Shown here in pieces: positions 57,931 to 64,000 of a DNA stretch of 64,000 bases. Below the pieces are notes generated by a model that was not told where the DNA came from, searched no databases, and saw only the letters and a program-made list of their open reading frames with translations. The DNA comes from Galerina marginata. Taxonomy: Eukaryota > Basidiomycota > Agaricomycetes > Agaricales > Galerinaceae. The stretch is from NCBI GenBank assembly GCA_023014335.1, contig JAECYW010000011.1:310001-374000 (forward strand), read 5' to 3'. Numbering within the stretch: position 1 is the first letter of the stretch; each line of letters begins with the position of its first letter. Position numbers and translations under genes: made by a program.

Positions 57931-58380
57931 TATAGTGGACCATAAACTACGATTGAAGGTCCTGTCCCACCTTATATTACCTTGCAATACAATTCACACT
58001 CTGTTGGTGATTCCTTTTCGATGACTTAGACCATAGAAACGAAATGAGAAGCTCCAAGCTACCAAGCGGATCAGGAATCGGAAGCGCCCCATGTCCAAAA
58101 ACGAAAGCAGGGAAATCACCAGCATATCGAAAGCGGGGCAGAAGGGAAACGAACGAACAATATGAAGAGTAAACAAACCTCCCAGCCTGACGGAAGTGCT
58201 ACGAGACGTTGGAGTAGTCCAATCTGTCCGGACCTGGGCGGCTGAGGCTCGGAGACGCGTCGAGCAGTGCGGAACCGCGTCGCACGCGATGGCAAGAGGC
58301 AAGCAAAGGTTCGTTCGTCACTGGACCGCGTCCGTCTACATACGGACAAGCTGTGCTACTGATACTATCTAATCTAATCA
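57931..58380. other. Spacer next to the transposon
   Basis: No gene is recognised. The last bases before the target duplication (atctaatctaatca) contain the same ATCTAATC word found in the F-box promoter motif. Confidence 0.45.
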
Positions 58381-59052
58381 GTGCTCGGTAGGGGTGCGCG
58401 CCGTACCGTAACGGCATACGGCCGTAAGGTTACGGGTGTCCTACGGCGACGGAACTGCCGTAGCCGTACCGTAAAGCGCTCAACCAGATGCTCGACGGTA
58501 CGGTACGGTGGAAAAACGGCGAAAAACGGCCGTATACGGTGGTACGGCGCTTGTGCTAGACTAAGTCATTCAAACGTGCTAATTATACTGAAAAAACGCT
58601 ATATGAATTAATTTGATCAATGCCAGTTACTAATTTTCCCCCTTACTCTGGGCTCAACAGCCTAAAATGAGTGAATTTAGGGAAAAATCATAGGTAATCA
58701 TCCAGCATCAGTAGGTGACTGCAGTTATTGCCTCCGTGCTCCATGCTTTCAGCGACTTCGTCTGCATAATTTTGCGTCGAAATGATTTTTGCGACTTCTC
58801 TGCAGTGGGTCATTCGAAATGGCTCACGAAATTGAGTATAAAACCTCCAAATGGGGTTCATTGACCCAAGGCTTACCGTATCGCCGTAAACGGCCGTTAA
58901 CCACCGTATTCTTACGGTGAAAACGGTGGTTTACCGTACCGTTGCCGTACCGTAAATCATCCTTCCTTGAGGCTCACGGTACGGTGACGGTGGCCGTATG
59001 TCGGCAGCCGTAAGCCGTAAATACGGCGTCGGTGCGCAGCCCTAGTGCTCGG
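58381..59052. mobile_element. hAT-like non-autonomous element with 8-bp target duplication
   Basis: The element spans 58389-59044 (656 bp) and is flanked by exact 8-bp repeats GTGCTCGG (58381-58388 and 59045-59052). The ends are inverted: TAGGGGTGCGCGCCG on the left and, reverse-complemented, TAGGGCTGCGCACCG on the right (13 of 15 match). An 8-bp target duplication with TAGGG-type ends is typical of the hAT superfamily. About 170 bp inside each end is packed with CCGTA/TACGG words in both orientations (roughly 25 in all), a likely transposase-binding array. The centre is AT-rich with no transposase frame, so it would depend on an enzyme encoded elsewhere. Confidence 0.85.
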
Positions 59053-59395
59053 CCTTCCCGGGCCAGAGTCCACTACTACATGTGCCCACCTTCACAAATG
59101 CAACATCCACGTTGCATCATGAAAGCCTATCTCAAGGTCTTGGTGTCGAAGGCCGGACCCACCCCAAGGTTTTCAAGACACGGCTTAGCTCGAGAAGTCG
59201 GGGGTCAACATCCCAGTCCAAAGGTGGTGGGGGGTCTGGTGGTGATGGGTGGGATAAGCTGGGGTAGGAAGGATGGGGAACATGGGCATATGGGCGAGGT
59301 GTATGGGCATGTGGAATATTAGAAACATAGTTTGAAGTATATGGAGGTTGAATGAAAGGCCTAGTCGAAAGGCGACGGTCACGTCCGTTCCGATG
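59053..59395. other. Spacer, 3' flank of the coiled-coil gene
   Basis: A G-rich stretch at 59215-59290 encodes only short frames. Nothing is supported. Confidence 0.5.
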
Positions 59396-60595
59396 TCATA
59401 AAGTCCGCCATGGATTTGCGCCAGATCGCAACTCAGAAAAGTCGCGAGCAGGGAATGGAGCAGTTTTTTCGGATGATAAGAGAGGTATAGGCAGTGGTTG
59501 TGAAAGTACTGGGATGTCGGAAGGTTCGTCAGACCATAAAAAAGTTGATGGGGGATTTAAAATAGAGGGAGGCCTGGGATGAGGTACTGATATTAATGGA
59601 GGGGTAATTGGCCGTTTATAGTAAGGGAAGGATTGAATAAAAGGAGAAGAAGGTTTAATAGGATGGGGTAGAACATTAAAAGGTAAGGATGAAGGTGAAA
59701 GGGAGTAGGGTTTAGGTTTAGAAATAATTGTAAGTGGATTGTCCGAAAGTGAGGTGAATGTAGATAATGCTAATAGGTCAGGAATGGGTGAGGAAGGAAC
59801 AGGTGAAAAATGAGTTGATATATTTGGGGAATTAATGATGAGATTAGACGAGATGATGGGGATAGGTAGCAGTGGAATAGAGAGCTCTGGTTCCAATGGA
59901 TCGGTTTGAGTACCAAAGCCAACGGAAATGAAGCGGGTGGGTTCTGGGAGATCAGTTTGGGAGCTGAAGTCGACGCGGAGGCATTGGCGTGGTTGTAGTA
60001 TGTCCGTTTGCATACCAGAGTTGACGCGCCGGGACAGGAGAGATGCCTGACGCTCCAATTCATCGCAAACGGCTGTGTCACGACCACTGGTGAATCCGCG
60101 GATAAATTCTTCGTTGCCGACCTCTTGAGAACGTGAGGCAAAACTTTCTAACGCTTCTAGATGACGCTTCTGGTACTCAGCTTTGAGACACTCGTTCACC
60201 GAAGCGAGCTGGGTATTGCGACCAACATCGCGGCCATCCTTGAAACCGCGTTCGAATTCTTCCTCGCGAATTAACTTCTTGTGGAGTCCGAATTTTGTAG
60301 TTGCGTCCTGCATATCCTTCTCGTAGTCAGCTTGAAGTCGCTCTTTCGCGCGGCCCATGTTTTCCTTCCACCCATGTTCGGTTCCCTGAGCATATGACTG
60401 GCGTAACATATTGGCGAGCTCGGTTCGAGTAACTCGAACTGCGTCTGTTGGCAGTTTCGCAGCTGAGTTTATGGGTTCGGGATATGAGATAGTGAGGGGG
60501 GTGTAAGAAATGGTGAAGGTAGTGGGGGCGGGAATGGGCCATACAACTGACTGGCGGTGCGGGCCAACGCTGCACGCGGCATGTACGAGACCCAT
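59396..60595 (-). CDS. Coiled-coil protein with three QTD motifs (399 aa, intronless)
   Basis: A single open frame starts at a true ATG (MGLVHAACSV). Residues about 55-190 are charged and helical, with a unit repeated three times: SYAQGTEHGWKEN (about 67), EEFERGFKDGRDVGRN (about 112) and EEFIRGFTSGRDTAV (about 162), at 46- and 50-residue spacing. Three QTD motifs follow at exactly 17-residue spacing (GMQTD about 194, SSQTD about 211, GTQTD about 228). The C-terminal about 160 residues are Pro/Ser/Ile-rich and look disordered. I do not recognise the family. QTD/TQT motifs in tandem next to a coiled coil resemble docking sites for the dynein light chain LC8, which is an inference. Confidence 0.65.
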   Translation of the reverse strand: MGLVHAACSVGPHRQSVVWPIPAPTTFTISYTPLTISYPEPINSAAKLPTDAVRVTRTELANMLRQSYAQGTEHGWKENMGRAKERLQADYEKDMQDATTKFGLHKKLIREEEFERGFKDGRDVGRNTQLASVNECLKAEYQKRHLEALESFASRSQEVGNEEFIRGFTSGRDTAVCDELERQASLLSRRVNSGMQTDILQPRQCLRVDFSSQTDLPEPTRFISVGFGTQTDPLEPELSIPLLPIPIISSNLIINSPNISTHFSPVPSSPIPDLLALSTFTSLSDNPLTIISKPKPYSLSPSSLPFNVLPHPIKPSSPFIQSFPYYKRPITPPLISVPHPRPPSILNPPSTFLWSDEPSDIPVLSQPLPIPLLSSEKTAPFPARDFSELRSGANPWRTL

Positions 60596-63500
60596 TTTTT
60601 ACCACCCGACTGTGCCCTCCTAACTTTGAGGACGTGCCTGTGTGTCTTGTGACCTCGGCTGCGCGATCATCACTGGCGGGGAAATCCCAAAATGGTAATG
60701 TTACCGCTTTGAACCACATCCACGACCACTTTGCAAATCGTCGTAAGACTGTGCCCAGCTCCTCCTCGTGTCGTGCATTGCGCAGAGCATTTCCTATCGT
60801 ATCATACAACCTTTTGTGCACCACCCGCCCCAACCCCCAAGACATCTGGCAGCGCAGGCAATGGACATCGAACAAAGTAAGTCCCCCTGTTACGAATCCT
60901 ATTTATAGGACTCGTTCTATTATTGTCCTGGACCCGCCAAAAATTTGGCTGGGTGTAACGCTTAAGTTTCCGGCAAACGCCGATTCTATTTTTGGTTTCG
61001 CCGTGGTTCTCGGCTGTTCATGTGCGTTCAACGTTCAACATTCGAATTTCGTTCTGTCCGCTCCCTCAGCTCCTCTCCTCCAAATCGGCTTTCTTGCACG
61101 CATGGTATGATCCGTCATTCATATTTCAATGCTCCCCCTACTGCTCCAAGTCTGCGGTACAGTCTGGTGCTGCCACTCAAACCCGCGGCGTGCTGTCCTG
61201 CGTCTCCCCTCTCAACCTCGACACCTCCGGCGTCCTCGTTTTCCCTTTGACCTCTTGACGATGATATTGTTGTTACTTCGTCATCACCGCCGGCACTTTA
61301 AGCCGCGCCGTCTTATCTTGCTTATCCCCTCTTAACCTCGCGTCTCTCCCCTCAACCTCGCATCTCGCCCCTCAACCTCGACGCCTCTACCGTCATTGCC
61401 TACCCTCCGGGCTCTCGACAACGATATTGTCGTGAAGCTAATGTGCAAATCCCATCTCTCACTCACGTTTAACAGCCTTCAATCCGAGACGTCAAAATCG
61501 AGTGTCACCGTTGTTGATAGTGTTGGCGAGGACTATCCCAGCTCCCTGCATGCAGGAATACATCGAGGTGTTCGTTGGCCAGTGCCTATAGGAGAGCTGC
61601 GAGTAGAACTGATAACACAATGAGGATTATTATGGAGGGTGGCCTTCCCTGTACGTCCTCTGAATCTACCTCCTTCTTTCGTGCTCCTTACAACTTCACA
61701 GGTTGCTCTGACAGCGCGACCCATGTTCATTTTCAACCATCTTTGCCCTGCCCTGTTCTTTGTTCACGAGCACCGAGCCAGCCCGACATACCACCGCATT
61801 CAATGTTCTCAGCGCGGGTTGACGTTTCTTGTCATTCGAAGCTGTGTGATCGTTTGCCCTGCGTTCTCCATCAACATATTACTTGCCCATCGTGGACCTT
61901 GCCCGTGATTCTCAATATCAAAACTATCCCCACGCCCTCGAATACCACCATCTTCAACATCTCCTTCTCTCATAGCTTGGCCATTTCCGAAGCCATTTCC
62001 GAGTCCACGAGTTCAGGCGCAGAGATCGCCATCTTGACTGTCTTTTTCTTTGTTTGAACCTCGGCCATCCACTTGCTCTCAAGACGCCGTTTGTTTCTGA
62101 TGGATTTACGATGAAGGTTGCGGTAATGTTTTCGCGCCTTCGTCACCTTCAGTGATCATTTCTCCTGTCACGAGCACCCGCTATTGAATTTTTATTCTTC
62201 CTTTCATGTTCCTTTTTGTATTGTTCGCACACCAGAACTTCCCTACGTAGTCTAAGCAGTTGCTGCAGTTTATGTTAGTATAGAAATATAAGAAGAAAGT
62301 TGGACTCGTCGATGCCATGCAAAGCAGTGGCCTACAGAGCTAGTAAATTTTCCAGAGATAGGAGGGTAGAATATCCAGCTGGTTTGTTCACAAGAATGGG
62401 GTCGTTAGAGGCAAGTACATACTCAAGTATGCTGCCTGTATGTTAGTCTGACGTGATTTTGTACACAGCATCGTCTTTTGATTCTCAAGGTGCGTTGTGA
62501 TCATGTCTCCACTCTTGTCTATAAAATCTAACGCTATCGCAGCGCTATCTCCAGTATAGTCCCTTTAAAACCAGCTGTCTGCATGCTGTAACATCTGTCA
62601 CAACTGCGGCAGCTGGTCTTGAGGCATTCCGAATTGTGGACTTGTCCTCCTGTGTGGTGAGCCTTCTTTAAGTTCTTATCGGTTTGATATCGCACTTGAC
62701 TCACTTTTCTTTAGGCAGCTTCGACTCGAGCGTTCACTTAAACGAGGCACGAATGCAAACGTGGCTATTCCATTTGCGGTTTTTTTAGCAACAATTTCCA
62801 GCATCATTATAGGCTGGCGAAAGCAGGGTTTGTCGCTTTGACTCTATGATGCGCGAGACTATCAGGTGATCTCAATCTTCAAATCTTCTTGCGCAACCGG
62901 TCAGCCCATGGAACCCGTAAGTTAGACGTTCGATTTGTACATTACAGCTTCTGAGACGAACTTCGCAGATTCTGTTCAAATACTTTGGCCAGAAAGGAAC
63001 TCCGGCAGTTTGGGTAGGGGTCGTCATAGTACAGTCTATCTACTTCGTTTTTGTGTCAGGTAATCGTTAAACTCGTTCCATCTAGGGATATAGCATGGTA
63101 GGCACGTTAACGATCTTGCAATCGCTGACAAAACGTTTGGAAAAGATTAATGTGTACGTAATTCCTCCTCTTTGCCCGTCCAGACTCGCTGATTTCACCA
63201 CGCTTACTTCTCATTGCCGTGCCAAACCCGGTTACTTACCCGTGACCGCCTTACCGGAGGCCATTTTTACAATGCCCCTGCTAAGCCAATTTTCGCTTTA
63301 CTCCCCCGAATTTTCCGTCTGCCCATTTCTATCTTTCATCCCCCTATAACCTCCTCAAAATCCTAGTATAATTTATTTTACAGGGTCGTTTCGATTCTGA
63401 GCACTCCCTTTCGAGATTTTTTTTGCAATTTAAGCCCTTTTGTATCACCATCTACTCCTGTAAATTGAGTTACATCCGAGTTATCCTCCATCGTCGCACA

Positions 63501-64000
63501 CGTCCCGGCCGTTTTTCAAACTGACGCGAGCACTTCCCCCGACATTGCCTCTTGGGCCCGTAATGAGAGCCAGCAACATATGAGAAGACTTACTAACGGC
63601 CCATCCGTGCTGCTAACTCCTTCAAACCTACAAGAGCCCGTCAAACAGCCACTCGGTTCAATAACGACTGCCTGACGTACCGCGTTGACCTCAGCCCCGG
63701 CCACGAACGAGTGCACCAGCACCCGTTTCGCATTCGTCTGCTGAAGAACCTCATCAGAGGCGAACGGGACCTGCCAGTGGAGGGGTAGGAGCTGCCAAAA
63801 GTAAGTAACTATCAGTTCTCGTAATTTTGATAGACTTACTTACTGTCGTCCTGGAAAGTTTGTGCATTCAGACTTGACGGGCGATGTACCGCGAGCCTAG
63901 TCGCCAAGTCAAATTGGAGCAACCTGTCAACATGACGCGGTAAGTAACGGTTCATGTTGTTATTAAATACCTGCTTACCTTCTTTCTATGACCCTCACAG
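60596..64000. other. No supported gene to the window end
   Basis: A minus frame at 60327-60875 (GRVVHKRLYDTIGNALRNAR, then RRFAKWSWMWFKAV) could be an exon of something upstream of the coiled-coil gene, but it overlaps that gene and lacks clear borders. About 61010-61060 resembles a word from the F-box tails (gttcaacattcgaatttcgt). From 62480 to 63350 several GT-AG bounded stretches might be small exons, yet I could not assemble a protein. The final part shows nothing recognisable. Confidence 0.4.

Noticed and set aside
60327..60875. 182-residue minus frame with KRLYDTIGNALRNAR
   Set aside because: It overlaps the start of the 399-residue gene in another frame and has no ATG at its opening. 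It could be an exon but is not supported.

Overview
This window is nuclear DNA of a filamentous basidiomycete, most likely an agaric (Agaricomycetes). The evidence is many short introns of about 45-75 nt with GT-AG borders, plus families typical of that group: carbohydrate-binding module 1 (CBM1) mini-proteins, an H-type lectin, HNH_2-type proteins, large F-box families, and two-domain membrane proteins with a VDDxDP motif. There are no rRNAs, recognisable tRNAs, operons or CRISPR arrays. All calls come from reading and hand-splicing the sequence; family names are from memory.

Layout. (1) 1-13 kb: a tandem array of HNH_2-like genes. Four six-exon copies are intact (1158-2528 minus; 4637-6027, 9297-10684 and 11568-12938 plus), one is a first-exon stub (6499-6607), and a diverged, frame-disrupted HNH relative (7070-8482 minus) is inverted inside the array. 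(2) 14.3-20.7 kb: a damaged unknown gene, then F-box gene A (15377-17550) with a long repetitive 3' tail. (3) 20.7-26 kb: single-copy-looking genes: a Ser/Thr-rich, probably GPI-anchored surface protein, a three-repeat H-type lectin, and two convergent secreted CBM1 proteins. (4) 26.7-57.9 kb: repeated F-box units. Three more intact genes of the F-box A family lie at 31707-33652, 44356-46275 and 54943-56950, all minus. Deletion derivatives and relics lie at 26.7 and 36 kb, and a possible one at 2.8 kb. Between them sit a pair of a second F-box family (29411-30907, frameshifted; 49095-50699, intact), a tandem pair of single-pass membrane proteins (38651-40157, 40868-42465) and an SH3-domain scaffold (51255-53257). 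(5) 58.4-59.0 kb: a 656-bp hAT-like non-autonomous transposon with an exact 8-bp target duplication. A coiled-coil protein with three evenly spaced QTD motifs follows (59396-60595). From 60.6 kb on I see no convincing gene.

How it hangs together. The region looks like an accessory, duplication-driven part of the genome. Each F-box A unit carries the same parts in the same order: a distal 5' repeat, a promoter block with a TATA-like element, three exons, and a 1-3 kb 3' tail. The unit recurs among unrelated genes. F-box proteins normally supply target specificity to SCF ubiquitin ligases, and the membrane pair ends in PPLY, a WW-domain ligand typical of Nedd4/Rsp5 ubiquitin-ligase substrates or adaptors, so ubiquitin-linked proteins are over-represented. 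A functional link among them is not shown. The most unusual protein-level observation is that all four intact HNH_2 copies carry Trp where the family's first catalytic His is expected.
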